NCBI GenBank assembly: GCA_905250115.1
Contig: CAJNOI010000050.1
Location: 310,706-374,705, forward strand
Direction: 5' to 3'
Source: Adineta steineri
Lineage: Eukaryota; Rotifera; Eurotatoria; Adinetida; Adinetidae
DNA length: 64,000 bases
Below, piece by piece: positions 34,701 to 47,520 of the stretch (the first letter of the stretch is position 1; each line of letters opens with the position of its first letter). The notes below the pieces were generated by a model that did not search any database, was not told the origin of the DNA, and saw only the letters and a list, made by a program, of their open reading frames with translations. The position numbers and the translations under genes were made by a program.

Positions 34701-35600
34701 ATGTCTTTTTGTGAACTTCGTATACCTGTTGATTCAAATACAACAGAAAATATACTTTCAAAAATATTAATTACATGTTCGGATCTTCGTTATGATCGAG
34801 TTGTTCTTTGTCAAACAGATAATTTACGTGCACCAACTTCAAATAATTCATCATCATCAAAAAAAAAGAAACGTAAATTAAATGAAACAGAAGAAACATC
34901 GATTGTACCATCATCTGCATGGACATGTCCAAAACCTTTTGTTGCTCGTATACCTGATTTAATAACTCAACGATGTCGTCAGACAAATCGTCAATTTCGT
35001 CTCTATTCACGACTGAATGTTATTGTACATGATAATCAATCATTACATTATTTAAAACGTGCAGAAGTTCAACAAAATTTTGATTTAATTTCATTACAAC
35101 CAGCAACACGTGATATTCTTATGTATTTACTTACTGCAACAACAATACAATATGAATTAATTGTTCTTGATCCAAGTGATCCCGAACTTCTTCCATTTCC
35201 ATCAAAATTGATGCGTGCAGCATCTGAACGTGGTATTACATTTGAATTGATTTATAGTAATGCTTTACGTGATTCATTTGAACGAAGAAATTTACTTGCA
35301 TTTGGTCGATCACTTGCTACAAATATTTTTAAACATGGTCAATCAATTATATTTAGTTCAAATGCATCAAATTCATTACAAATTCGTTCACCTTATGATA
35401 TGATGGAAATCGGACAATTATTTGGTTTTAATGAAGAATTATCAAAAAAAATAATCAATCAAAACCCCATGGATGTTTTAGCAAGATCTTTTAGTCGAAG
35501 AAAAACTGTACAAGGAACAGTATGGTTAGATACAGAAAAAGATAATAAACAACAAACAACAATAGAACCATTTGTAGCCACTGAAACTATTACTCTTTGA
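34701..35600 (+). CDS. RPP30: Ribonuclease P/MRP protein subunit p30
   Basis: Subunit of nuclear RNase P (5' maturation of pre-tRNAs) and RNase MRP (rRNA processing), with a PHP/TIM-barrel-like fold. The single exon encodes 299 residues from the chosen ATG. Family features: an N-terminal CELRIPVDS strand, RLNVIVHDNQSLHYL, FDLISLQPATRDILMYLL, AASERGITFELIYSNALRDS and IIFSSNASNSLQIRSPYDM, then a QLFGFNEELSKKII helix. These parallel p30 segments such as RGLAFELVYSPAIKDS and SSAAERPLEIRGPYDV. An in-frame ATG at 34662 would add 13 residues. I prefer 34701 because the family starts close to the first beta strand. A lysine-rich insert (KKKKRK) near residue 55-60 could be a nuclear localisation signal. 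The C-terminal tail is short. Confidence 0.9.
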   Translation: MSFCELRIPVDSNTTENILSKILITCSDLRYDRVVLCQTDNLRAPTSNNSSSSKKKKRKLNETEETSIVPSSAWTCPKPFVARIPDLITQRCRQTNRQFRLYSRLNVIVHDNQSLHYLKRAEVQQNFDLISLQPATRDILMYLLTATTIQYELIVLDPSDPELLPFPSKLMRAASERGITFELIYSNALRDSFERRNLLAFGRSLATNIFKHGQSIIFSSNASNSLQIRSPYDMMEIGQLFGFNEELSKKIINQNPMDVLARSFSRRKTVQGTVWLDTEKDNKQQTTIEPFVATETITL

Positions 35601-36694
35601 TAAATTAATGTAATTCTTCGATTTTGTTTTGTTTTTTTCTATCATTGTTATTGGTTAAACATGATATAATTTCATCGGTTTATTAGATGAAAACGGATTT
35701 GAAGATAAATAACTGAATTATATGGCGGGATATAAATTATTTAAGAATATGCTTTGAATGGAATAACATTTTGGTCTTTTAGTAGTATTCGTTATGATTA
35801 ATGCATGATTTTAGAGAATTCTATTCCAATCATATAATTATAAATGTGAATAAAAAGCAGGATTTAACTGTTTCGTTGCAACAGATTCATAACGAAAAGA
35901 ACTTCACCGTTTCTAACCATATAGATAGATAGATCTTACTTCTAGATAATAAACAATCCAAATAATGATAGGACTAATGCAATAATTCTGAATTTCTCAA
36001 ACATATTTTGATAAGTATTTCATTTCTAATTTGAAATTATCTTGTTTTCTATGACTGCAGTGAATCTATGATGAGTGGAAAACTTAAACATAATATCAAT
36101 CAATTACTTTTAGTTATTAATTAATTTTAAAAGATTGTTTTATTTTATAATTCTAATACTTTTTTAATTCTTAACCAAATACATTCATTCAAATCACTAC
36201 CAGTCACTTCAGTTAATATATTTGATGCTACTTCTCTACTAAATAGATAACAATGCATTGAATTTGTGGTCTTATTCAATGTAATACTAAACTCAATCAA
36301 CCAGATTCTTATTTTTCGTTCATATCGTTTAACTATTAGAAATCTGATCAATATTTAGCTTATATATTCAATGATATCATCTAGACAAAGTTATTAGACA
36401 AGAAAAACTGATAAATTGAGTGAAATAACTAATTGTCTATATGTTGTGTTTACGTGTATCGAACGAAGAAATCAAACTATAAGTTGTCGTCAACGATTAA
36501 TCCTTTATTTAGACCATGTAGTAATAGTGATAGTGACAAGCGAAAAATGTTAATCAGACCAAACAGCAATTAGTTGACGAGATGAGCTACAGACGAACGA
36601 ACGAAAGAGAAGAAGAAGAAGAAGAAGAACCAATGTTATTTTTTTGTCTCGTTTACTCGTCAAAAAGAAGGCGAGGACGAGTATTGTAACACAC
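35601..36694. other. Intergenic region between RPP30 and the SLC22 gene
   Basis: RPP30 3' UTR, with AATAAA at 35849-35854, and the promoter region of the transporter. A GAA-rich tract lies at 36607-36628. A 68-codon minus-strand frame at 36145-36351 is open but unsupported. Nothing else is recognised. Confidence 0.45.
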
Positions 36695-39237
36695 ATGATT
36701 ATGGAATTGGACGATTGCATCACGAAAGATTGTTCTACTATTTATCGTTTTCAATTTGCAAGTATCGCTTTTATATGTGGTGTTTATCTCCCATTTACAT
36801 TTCATTCCAATATATGGTCACTTTACACACAACCATTTAAACCTATTAATTGTACAACAATAAATAATATAACAACAAGACTATTACCAGTTATATCAAT
36901 AAAAACTCAGAATCGATCTGAATGTTGTGGATGCAATGGATTATTTAACGGAAGTATCAGTGATAAACGTTTATTAAAACTTTGTCAAGAATGGATGGGA
37001 AGTTTAAATGATGTAGACGTGCGAAAAGCAACTATTATAGATGAAGTAAGCGAAATTTGATTTTTTTAAATATTTATTCTATGGAATTTTATTTAATAGT
37101 GGCATTTAGCATGTGGAAGAGAGAATCGTAAAAATCTCATGTTAGGTTCAATCTCATTTTTAATTGCCGAAATCATTGGTGTTATCATTATTGGCATTTT
37201 AGCTGATCAATACGGAAGAAAACTAATGCTTCTCATGTGCCTTTATATTCCGATGGTATATATGCATATTTTCTTCGTATGTTTTATTATTTTCTTTTGC
37301 AGCTTTTCGGATCCTTAGCTGCGTTTACAACTACTTATTCTTTATTTATTATTCTTCGTTGTCCTGTCGGATTTTTAAATAAAGTAATTTTAATTTCTCT
37401 ATAATATTCAAACAATTCATATTTACGAAAATTCTAGGGTCTGCTATTACTTGGTTTTATTATGGTTATTGAATCATGTGAATATAAACATCGAGCACAA
37501 ATTGGTTGTCTTCTTCTTGCATCTATACCCATCTTTGGAATTATTATTGGTGTTAGTTATTTTTTCTTATTAGATTGGCGACATATGCAATTATTAGGTA
37601 TGAATTCTATTCATTTATTGTTAATATTTCATTTTATATAGGTACATTAATCACAACTGTAACTCTTTGTTATCCATGGTAAACAATTTTCTTCTATTTC
37701 TTTCTTAATATTCATATAAACTATAGGTTAATACCGGAATCTCGTCGATGGTATGTAAATAGTCATCGTGTATCACGTGTTAATAAACTTTTACAACTAT
37801 GTTCGACAAAACAATCAACATCAATAGGTTTAAATAAAGTGGGTTCACCAGCACCAACTACAGTTATTTATGATAAACCAATTGTATCACAAGAATCATT
37901 ACATAATCAAACAGGTTCAATATTTTGTTTAATTATTGAACAACAATTACGTACAATAACTTGTTGTTTATTTATACTTTGGTTTGATAAAACGTTTTTT
38001 CTTATTTATTTTAATAATTAAATATTTTCTTTGAAGGTTTATTTCATCATTTTGTTATCGATGTACATTTTTTCCACCGATTTTACCACATCCAACTATA
38101 AATTATGTTTTAATGAATTCAATTGAATTTTTTTCTTTTATTATCGCCCTCATCGCTGCATATAAGTAAATTACAATTGAATAAAATACAAAAATATATC
38201 TATTTATTTTAGAATTGGACGTCGACCTCTATTAGCTGTACTTACATTAATCAGTGGTCTGTCTTCGGTTTCTTTAGCTATTACATTACTCGGAACAGGT
38301 TCATTCAAAAAATAATATATAAATTTTATTTTTATAAGTATTGATTTAATTTTAAAGGTCATATTTGGTTAGAAATAACATTTTCTCTTCTTGCTCGAAG
38401 TTGTTTACGAACTTGTTATTGTCTTCTAATTTTATTTACATCGGAACTTTATCCAACATCAGTTCGGTAAGATTCTCGAAATATATCCAAATTCTATTTC
38501 TTTATAAATCACTTTTTTTTAGAGCAACAGGTTTAGCGATTGGATTAACAGGTGAAGGAATAGCAAAAATTCTTGTAGAAATTCTTCTCTACGTATGTCT
38601 TTCTAATAAAATTAGAACGAAACAAAAAAACCTATTTTCTTATTTCTAGTTTTTCATTGATCGAACATTACTTCTATTTATATCTGGTGGTATGTTATGT
38701 TTTAGTTGTTGTTTAATATTTCCATTACCTGAAACAATTCTTTATGATCTACCTGATTCACTTACTGATTTACAATCAATGGGACGTTCAATATCAAATG
38801 CTAGTGTTGATAATATGTCACCATCACCTCAACATCGTCATATAATCGATTCAAATACAATTACACTTACACAAGATCCACGAACAAATACATCAAATCT
38901 GAATGATTTATCATCACCACCATATTCGAAACCAATTTTAAGATCATCACAACAAGCTGCAACTAATAATAATGATAAAACAGTGACAATACATTCTCAA
39001 CCAGAAATTATTCAATTACAATCCAATACATCACCATTAAATGCACTTTCAAATCCTTGTTATTTTGCTTCATTAAATAATACGAATGATCAATATGATA
39101 TTGAACAACATATGGATAATAAAGTCGTGATCAGTATTCGTGGAGGACAAAATAACATCAATGATAATAACAATAATAATAATAATAATAACAATAATAA
39201 TAGCGAAGATTACGAAATAGAAATTACGAAATTTTAA
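36695..39237 (+). CDS. SLC22-family organic ion/zwitterion transporter (MFS)
   Basis: Eleven exons join in frame to about 680 residues. The N-terminal transmembrane helix (FASIAFICGVYLPFTFHS) is followed by a large Cys-containing extracellular loop. Then come WHLACG, the SLC22 counterpart of EWDLVC, and the MFS signature GILADQYGRKLMLL between helices 2 and 3. Further helices follow, with the LIPESRRWYV motif typical of SLC22, a second MFS loop IGRRPLLAVLTL, TSELYPTSVRATGLAIG and FPLPETIL. The C-terminal cytosolic tail is long (about 165 residues), Ser/Gln-rich, and includes an asparagine run. The likely role is plasma-membrane uptake of organic cations, anions or carnitine-like solutes. The substrate cannot be told. 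The start is the first ATG in the frame; a second ATG lies at 36701. Confidence 0.88.
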
Positions 39238-41587
39238 ATTCATTTTTTTATTCATTAGTGAATTAAAATTATTGTGTATAACTAAATATATGAATGTAAT
39301 TGAGAATGACGAATCTATCATGTAAAAATATTGTCCACAATCTAGATCACATTAATATGATATTCTCTTTTGATCAAGGTATAAAGATTGTATGATTTTC
39401 ATTATCATATAGAACATATATAAATCTCTCTCTCTTCTTTTTTGAATTACAAATTAAAAATTAATGTTCATCAAACAAGAATGAAATCCATTTAGTTAGT
39501 ATTGTCTGGAAAGTAGAACATTCTGTTTTAGTCAACTATATCCTATTGCTGAATTATATTTATGAAACTAACAGAAAATATAAATAAATTGAATGTATAC
39601 GTCCAACAATCAGATCTATTGATGCTTAGTGAAAAACACCCAATAGTTCAAATTATTTTCTCTCTCACAAGAGAAAGCGAGAGCAAAAAAAAAGGCGAAT
39701 TCATTCAATGTTCAAAAATATCCCCAGTCATTTCTTGTTCGATTATTATCGAGTATAGAAGTATCAAACAAAACATACATATCAAGAAAGAATCATATGT
39801 GTTAGTAAGTAAAGATAGGAATATATTTTGGTTTTGTAAATCACCTTTGCTTTCGAGTTCATTCGTATTCGTTTTTATAAACTCGAACTCACAGGTGGAT
39901 GTACAACCAGATTTACGACATATTTTATTTTAATATTAAACATGAATAGTAAATTTTGTTTATTTCCATAAGAGAGTGAAATTCCAATATACATTATTTT
40001 TTTTTCAATTATAAAAAATGCCATACATCTCATTTGACATAAGATATTACTACACGTATTCTATATAATTGATAACTCTGAGTGACAACTGTCATGATAG
40101 ATGATGTACAAAATATAATCGAATTCATCTGTTCGAAAATACAAAAATTCCTTAACATAATACTCGATGAGTTTAACCTAGAAAGATCTTTTGTCGATTA
40201 TTTATATATATAGTAAATTTAATTGATAATATATTTGTTATGTGTATTAATCATTGGAGAACTACGTAATGAAGTATTCCCTATTGTTTTTAAATCAAAT
40301 TGAATCGTTTGTGTTCGATACATAGGAATGATTGAAGACGAAGGAATCAATAAACAATCACAAATATCAAATAAAATCGAAGATGATGAAGACATTAACA
40401 TTTGATATGCATCGATAGTATTAGACATGACAACTAATGAAAAACTATTTATAGATAATAGAAGTCGAAGGAGAACTCCATTAGTACTGACTAAATACAG
40501 AATATTATTAGAGCTGTTGAGGTGCCCTTGTTATAAAGGCTCATTATCAGTAAAAATCGATCGGTCAGTAAGTTCACCAAGTGCCCATTTACGGAGATTT
40601 TACTGTATGATACAAGAAAATAAGTACTATTTAATGATATGATTGATATACTAGTATTCTGTAACAATAGACGTTATCCGTCATGATACTATAAACGATT
40701 ATAGTGTCAATAAGTACAACTAAATCTTGGAATATGCTTGTTGACGTATATTATAGGTACATTTTGAAGTAAAATTTTGTTATATATTTGTAATAGTGAA
40801 TATATATTAATGAGTCACAATAGTATGTCATGTACAGCTTGGAGCAATATGTATATATCTGACATTGTACGTGCATAAATAATTTGCTAATCACATGATA
40901 ATGTATCATAGTTTAAAATTAGATTTCGTTAAACTCTCACTGAAGTTTTTTCAAATGAATTATTATTCTTATCACTAGCTAATAATTGATTAACAATATT
41001 TATTTCTGATAATGAAATAAGTTGTACTATCATACTAATATAATCAAATGAAAATACTATATCTCGTGACTATTAATACAACATCTGACTTATTTTGATA
41101 CATATTATATATTTGACATGTAACCGATGAAGTAAATAATCATAACAAATAACACGTGCATCGAATAATGTAATATTGAATGAATCTGTTGCAATAGGTA
41201 TAATTGGATAATACTAAATATTATATGACAATATGATTCCCATGAGAAGAAACACTATTAATAATAGTCAACAAATGAACTCTTCTTTGGATACATTTTT
41301 TACATTTCTTGATGTACCCCAACATGACAAACTAATAATATGATATTCTGATCTATATTCCAATTGATTAAAATGAAAGAAGAGAATGAAAGTTATCCTA
41401 TTTATTTTTGGTTTTCATATTAAATTTATTTTTATGCATTTGTAATTATTATTTATTTCAATTTCATATGCATAATAAAAAGAAAGAGAGAGAGAAGAAA
41501 ATTACAATTATAAAATGAAAAAACTAAACGAAACCAATTCACACACACACACGTACGTACGCATGCACTAGAAAAAAACAAATATAT
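39238..41587. other. Intergenic region between convergent genes
   Basis: About 2.3 kb between the stops of the SLC22 gene (+) and the GPCR gene (-). It is mostly AT-rich. A 70-codon minus-strand frame at 40219-40428 has somewhat gene-like codon use and is listed separately. A GA tract near 41485 and an ACAC run near 41540 lie close to the GPCR 3' end. No inserted element is seen. Confidence 0.45.
40219..40428 (-). CDS. Possible small protein, unrecognised
   Basis: A 69-residue frame starting MSNTIDAYQMLMSSSSSILF. Codon choice resembles the real exons in the window, but there is no signal peptide, domain or splice evidence. It could equally be a chance frame or a stray exon of an unannotated gene. 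Confidence 0.2.
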   Translation of the reverse strand: MSNTIDAYQMLMSSSSSILFDICDCLLIPSSSIIPMYRTQTIQFDLKTIGNTSLRSSPMINTHNKYIIN

Positions 41588-43777
41588 TTACAATTTTCGA
41601 AAATCAAAACGTAATAAACGTGTATAAGTTTTTTTAAATTGTCGATTAGCAAGTGCATAACATAATGGATTAATTGGACTATTTAAGTAGCAAAGATAAT
41701 AGCAAGCATGAAACAAATATGTGTTAAACACGATACTTTCGCGACATGATTTACAAAATGTTTGAATTATTGTATGAATGTGCCACTAAAACACAAAATA
41801 AAAACCAATCTATTTATTTATAGACATTACATAGGTTTATAAACTTGTTTTTCCTCTAGAATTATACATGTAAATGTCAATAAAAACTANNNNNNNNNNN
41901 NNNNNNNNNNNNNNNNNNNNNNNNNNNNNNNNNNNNNNNNNNNNNNNNNNNNNNNNNNNNNNNNNNNNNNNNNNNNNNNNNNNNNNNNNAAAAACAAGTA
42001 TGACAATAAGAATATTGAAGATAGATGTATATACCCCTAAGAACTATTACTATATTACTTTTAAGAAAGGTGAAGATAGCTATATAGATAGCCTCAAGGT
42101 TAAGTTAAAGAAATCGGAATTGCATGCATGGTTACTTCGAGATATAAATGGCTTACGGCGGTCATAATGACCTGGAATATTTATGACGTTTTTCCTTTGT
42201 CACGACTCAATTGTCAATACTTAATTTCTTTACATTATTTAGAAAAAAAAAAACTAAATTCCTATGAGACATTCCTCGATGATCATATAATAGAAAAATT
42301 TTCATGATTATCATTATTAATTGTATGTAAATACTAACCGGTGTCCAACAAAGAACAAATGCTCCCATTATAACTGTAATTGTACGTAATGCTTTTCTTG
42401 CTTTACTACTACTACCATTTCTTCTAGTTGATTTTTGACTTGATAATGTTGTTGATGTTGCTGTTGTTGTTACTATAGGTGAAGTTTTATTTTGTGCATT
42501 GAGCAAAAGTGTTCGGTTTTCTTCGATTTGTTTACTTGTATCGATTTCAGCTTTCGTAAGTGCAAGTAAATTAGTTATGTTTGGTGCAACAACTGCTGTT
42601 GGTGTATGTTCACCACTCGTTTCATTCGATGATGAATGATTAGCAGGATCAAGTCCATTTTGTTTCGTACTAGCATCATTATTATCATTATGAATTAGTG
42701 AACTTCCTAGATCATCATCAACACTTGCTTGTTTAGATAATGTTGATGATTTTGATTGTAATTGTTGTAATTGTTTTTTCTTTGATGTTGGAGATGATGA
42801 AGTAAGTGTTGTTTGAGGAGGTTGATGATTTTTCGACATATTTATCACAAGATTTGTCATTGCTGATGATGGTATACCGATAAGATTAGAAACTTTTTTC
42901 GCATTTGCTTGTGAACGTTTTTCAAGTGCACTAGCAACTTGATAAATAAAAAAGTAAAGTGTAAACATAACTAAAAGTGTCACCCAAAAATAACCAATTG
43001 TAAGACCTATAGAAGAATTTAATAATTTATATCTTATAATATTTATTTAAAGAACTAACCAAGATTAAAATAGGGATTTTTATTCCATTGAACACTAAAA
43101 TAAAAAAACTAACGATTAATAAAGAAAAATATTTTTATTTCTTACTCGCATTGTAAATCAATTTTACTTAAATTTGGTTTTTTACTAAATAATGGATAAC
43201 CGATTGTTGAAACAAAAAAAATAACTGCTGGAACAAGCCATGTTAAAAGCACCAAATAAACAATTCGTTTTTCTGTTCTCCAATTTCGATATTTTGCTGG
43301 AATTTTAACTGAACAAAAACGATCAACGGTAATTAACAATACTGTATATATAGACGCTAAACATACAGTATAATCTAATGATAACCATATATCGCATAAG
43401 AATGATCCAAGCACCCATTTATTCTTATATATTGCTAATGTTAAAAATGGCATTGATATAAATCCGATTAAAAAATCGCTTACAGCCAATGAAAATATAA
43501 AATAATTTGTTGGATGACGTATTTGTCTATCGACAAAAAATGCTGCAAGTACAAGTACATTACCACATACAGTAAGTAATGATATGAATGTACCAATAAT
43601 AGCAAGTATTATATTAAATTGTACTGGATAGGGATGTGATGAATCAACTGAATCTGATGATGAAAATATTGATGATGATGAAAAGATTGTAAATGATGGA
43701 TCTTGAACATCATAATTGGTCAAATTATAGAATATGACCGAATCGTTAAAGATTAAATATGAAAGATCTTCGATCAT
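41588..43777 (-). CDS. Muscarinic-type acetylcholine receptor-like GPCR
   Basis: Class A receptor in four exons. Exon 1 (43142-43777) covers an N-glycosylatable N-terminus and TM1-TM5: TM1 with [12 protein letters not shown]2 with [10 protein letters not shown], and TM3 [16 protein letters not shown] carrying the amine-binding Asp and ending in DRF. Next comes [12 protein letters not shown] third exon carries the end of TM5 and a third cytoplasmic loop of about 180 residues, rich in Ser, Thr and Gln. That exon ends at TM6 with [22 protein letters not shown]. The last exon gives TM7 [15 protein letters not shown] and a short tail. The [19 protein letters not shown] segment most resembles nematode GAR-type muscarinic receptors. 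A ligand of acetylcholine is inferred, not proven. The intron before the last exon contains the 100-N gap, but the junction WTP-WHIH keeps frame. Confidence 0.88.
41890..41989. other. Assembly gap of 100 N
   Basis: Exactly 100 N, the usual placeholder for a gap of unknown length. It lies in the last intron of the GPCR gene, so intron length and any insertion there are unknown. Coding exons appear unaffected. Confidence 0.98.
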
Positions 43778-43939
43778 ACATATAATAATAATAGAAGAAA
43801 AGAAGATGTCTAGAAGAAATAAATAGATTTCATGAATTAAATAAAATTATTATGTATTATTTTGTTTTTTTCATAACGAAATAATTTTTATTTACCTGAT
43901 CTGTATTAAGTATTTGTTATTAAGTTGAAGTGTATGCAC

Positions 43940-43997
43940 AAGAATAAGAGAAAGAGAGACAGAGAGACAGAGAAAGAAAGAGAGATAGAGAAAAAGA
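43940..43997. repeat. GA-rich microsatellite upstream of the GPCR gene
   Basis: GAGAGACAGAGAGACAGAG-type repeat, read as CT-rich on the receptor's sense strand, about 160-220 bp before its ATG. Confidence 0.65.
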
Positions 43998-44465
43998 AAA
44001 TATTTTTGTCTATCGTTTTTCTTCGATATATATATATATATTGATGGTATTTATCTTTATTCCCTATATCACGATTTCTCATGTACCAAAGACGATGGAC
44101 GCGCTTGACAGATCTATTCATCTAGCTATAGGCAGAATAGATTTTTGCATCCGTATGCATCGTACATCACCATTCTCTTTATCTTTTTTACTTGTCTTCT
44201 TGTTATACCCGTTCGATCTTTATGATTGAAATCGATTAATTTTTTAGTTCGAAAGCATCTCTATTTATATACAAATGAAAAAAATCGATAGTAAATGCGT
44301 ACTTGCTTTCTCTTAGCTTATGTTCTTGTAATGATGATCATTTATCAAGAGACAAGCATCGTGGACTCTAAGTTCTGTCTCCCCTTTCTTTTCTTATACG
44401 CGTTTCTGTTGTTCGCCTTCATCAAACACTATTCTTCTCGCGAATAGTCATCAATTCATTCACAG

Positions 44466-44512
44466 AAGAAGGGAGAGAGAGGGAGAGGCAGAGGGAGAGA
44501 GAGAGTCAGGGG
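44466..44512. repeat. GA-rich microsatellite
   Basis: GGGAGAGAGAGGGAGAGGCAG and similar, about 700 bp upstream of the GPCR start. Confidence 0.65.
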
Positions 44513-45725
44513 AGCGGACAAAACGTTTATAGAAGTTGTTCCCTATGATGGCTTATCTGTCATTCGTTCATTTCTCATTTTCTTTTCTATTCTTTTTTTT
44601 TTCTTTTGTGTATTAAAAGAGAATTCTATCATTTTACTATAGCTGCGATTGACTTTCTTTATTGATGGAACATTTTCACCTTTCCCGAGAGATTCAACAA
44701 ACGGACTGAATTATTTTATAAATGAAAAACGAGCAAACATATAAATAATATTATTATTAGACACGCATACACGTATATCTATACATCTAAATTTATATAT
44801 ATTTGTATATGTGTAAAAACAAAAAAAAAAACCCTTTTTATTTCTCATGTGACCTTGGATTCTTGAATAGATCCTATCAATTAGTTTATCTCTTCTAGCT
44901 CTTAATTTTTCATGTGAACGATTGTATAGTATGACTTACATTTGTCGATGATTACCTTCCTATTATGGCCTCATTTTTATTGACGATAGTGAAAACAAAC
45001 GAACGAGTATGCATACAAGTCTCCGTAATAAAAAAAAACTAACATGTATTTTAAGAAATGATAGTTCGATCGCTTATGTTTATTGAATAAACTTAAATAG
45101 AATATATGTGACTGTTCATGACATAGAAAATATGTGTGTCGTAGAACAGTAAAATGGTCATTGAACTAGATGGACAATGTTTTTATCGTATTTATTTATA
45201 AAACGGATATTTAATTTCGAATTGTATCTATTCTATGTATTGTCCAAAAGTAAAAGAACAAGAAAAAGACTGATGACGACAATGACAATGATTAAGCTTA
45301 AAAATAGCTCAAACAATCACTGCATGTTATAGTACTCTCATACTCGGGAACAAACGTGTCAAATTACGAAGATGAAGTATCGAAACAAGTATGACAAATT
45401 GATGTTAGGTTGGCTGGGAAAGACTCATGTATATGTTTATACCGAATAGAAAACTGTCATTCTATTGATGTCCATGTGGGTGAAGTTATTTATTAATAAA
45501 CACCACGAAAACAAAGAATATTAATTGTTGGGAAAGAAAATTGTTATAGAATAGACAATAGTAGAAATTCTATTTTCTAATAATCTATCATTGCTGACAT
45601 CTGTTTCATTTTCTTCATCTTTTTAGAGACTTAATAGATTAAGAATATGGTTGGGCGACCATGCGTAACACTTCATCATTCCCTTATGCTTTTAATATAA
45701 ATACGAAATAAAAATTAAATAATTC

Positions 45726-46235
45726 ATGGCTAATAATGAAGACTTAAATCTTACTGATGATCAAAATTATTGTCAACTATTATCAAGTGTTGCTGACTTA
45801 CAATCAACAGCTTGTGATATTAATATCGAAAGACAAACTAAAGAAACATCTATTTCGCTAGAAGAACATGATAAATCAATACATGACGATAAAAATGAAG
45901 AAGAAAATTTAAAAATAATTAAACAAACAACAGATATAGCTCGTCATGCTATGATTTTACTTGTACGTGGTATACAATTATTAGCAATACATGCTAGTCA
46001 TAAATCAAAATGTTTTAGTAGTTTTTCATCAGCTATATCCTTTCTTCGTGAACAAGAAGGTGTATATGAAGTACCAAAACATTTATTGCTTCAATGGGAA
46101 CGAAATGTCGGCTTGATTGATCTGTTCACCAATGATGAAGGACTTTATTGTAATAAACGCATAGCACAAGATATGTTTGACGTTTGTATGGAAACATTTG
46201 ACTGGCTTCGTTCACTTGCTAACAATAATAAATAA
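45726..46235 (+). CDS. Unrecognised 169-residue protein
   Basis: Single-exon frame with clear gene-like codon use. The first 70 residues are acidic and polar. Residues from about 70 onward look like a compact helical domain: ARHAMILLVRGIQLLAIHAS, then CFSSFSSAISFLREQEG and PKHLLLQWERNVGLIDLF, ending in a DMFDVCMETFDWLRSLA helix. The amphipathic helices and lack of signal peptide or membrane span suggest a small cytosolic helical protein. I do not recognise a family. It may be lineage-specific, or a divergent member of a known fold. Confidence 0.6.
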   Translation: MANNEDLNLTDDQNYCQLLSSVADLQSTACDINIERQTKETSISLEEHDKSIHDDKNEEENLKIIKQTTDIARHAMILLVRGIQLLAIHASHKSKCFSSFSSAISFLREQEGVYEVPKHLLLQWERNVGLIDLFTNDEGLYCNKRIAQDMFDVCMETFDWLRSLANNNK

Positions 46236-46733
46236 TAACATCAAAAGAGGTAATTGTTGATTCTTCAGGGAAATTATCGTTATTTTTCTCGTTTTTTTTT
46301 GTTGTGTTTTTTCTCATTATTTGTAATATTCATTCGACTTTCTTTTTATATTGATAGGATACATCAAATATCAGATCATAACAAACAACTAATTTATCTA
46401 ATTTTTTTTCTTTCTCTCCTAACGTAGAAAAGAACAATCGAGCAAAAATACAATTATCTGATTAATATTATATCTATTGAACAGCAGTATCAATTTTTCT
46501 TGAAGAATCTTGGTTAACAATGAAGAAGAAAAAAAACTTTCTTTTCTTTTATCAATTGATTATTGTTAAGCATAATAAAAATATTAATAGCTATTTCTAT
46601 TTGTCACATTATATTAGTAGCGACAACTTATTGAATTAAAAAAAAGTGCGAAAATGATATAGTTCTTTAATAAAAATTATATTCATTTATTTTTTTTATT
46701 TAAATAAATATACAAACATGAAGATTATCTCCT
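46236..46733. other. Spacer between convergent 3' ends
   Basis: 3' UTR region of the unrecognised small gene (+) and of TAF9 (-). It is AT-rich with poly-T and poly-A runs. No gene is seen. Confidence 0.45.
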
Positions 46734-47520
46734 TTACATATCATAGTTATCATCTTCATCATCTGAATCATTCATTTTTCGTTTATTCGTTGAATTTGAT
46801 GATGAAAATAAATCATTCGAAGCAAAACTTCCACTATCCGTTGTTATTGTTATTTGTCCTCTTGATGCATTGTTATCATTAGTTATAAATGTTGATGATG
46901 GTGGAGCATTAGATGTACCATATTGTTGTGTTGACTTAAAAAATAAGAAAAACAAATAATGAGAAAAAAAAGAAGAAATTTAAATTTAAATTTCTACTTG
47001 ATTTGTTGAATGTTCATTTGATGTATCTTTTAATTTATAATTAGGTGCTAATAAACAGAATCGATCAGCTGGTAAACGTGGACCAGAAAAATTTCTTATA
47101 GGTGGTAATGCATTTCGATTTTTTCCCTTTGCTAATTCAGTTAAAGTCTAAATGAAAATAAATTAAATGTAAATTATGATAGGCAATATTTCATTTTCAT
47201 ACATCTTTTGATGGCATTGTCGAATGTTCTTCGGCCCAATTTTGACAAGCTAATTTAATATCTTCAAGTTCAACTTGTTTTCGTCCTGCATGAATTGAAA
47301 ATAATTTTGCTTCTTCTAAAACATCTGTTGTATATTCTAAAAAAGAAAAAACTAATAAAAATAACATTTTATTTTTCTACGAACGATGCATAAAATCAAG
47401 AACCATTGGAATTAATTTTGGTTCATAATTTGTTATACCCATGTCTTGAAGCATTGTTTGAACAACAAGTCCATCTTTTGGTAAACGATTTTGTTCCTCA
47501 GTGGCTGATGGATTACTCAT
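46734..47520 (-). CDS. TAF9: TFIID subunit 9
   Basis: Histone-fold subunit of TFIID and SAGA that pairs with TAF6 in core promoter recognition. Four exons are read. The N-terminus has LPKDGLVVQTMLQDMGITNY followed by EPKLIPMVLDFMHR (human TAF9 has [23 protein letters not shown]). The next exons give the rest of the histone fold and a GPRLPADRFCLLAPNYKLK segment, where the vertebrate protein has GPRLPPDRYCLTAPNYRLK. The C-terminus ends in an acidic KRKMNDSDDEDDNYDM tail, the family's usual ending. The total is near 205 residues, shorter than the vertebrate protein because the Ser/Thr-rich linker is reduced. The ATG lies 4 nt after an acceptor-like TTTCTAG, which suggests a spliced or trans-spliced 5' end. 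Confidence 0.92.

Larger units (their letters stand above)
43778..45725. other. Divergent spacer upstream of the GPCR gene
   Basis: About 1.9 kb between the GPCR start (-) and a small gene (+). GA-rich tracts lie at 43940-43997 and 44466-44512. A TA microsatellite lies near 44028-44041 and an A-run near 44818. No gene-like frame is seen. Confidence 0.5.

Noticed and set aside
36145-36351. 68-codon minus-strand frame between RPP30 and the SLC22 gene
   Set aside because: It has no domain, signal peptide or splice context, and sits in AT-rich spacer. It cannot be told from a chance frame.
39562-39933. 123-codon plus-strand frame downstream of the SLC22 gene
   Set aside because: Amino-acid makeup and codon use are unlike the real exons, and no upstream promoter or splice signals were seen.
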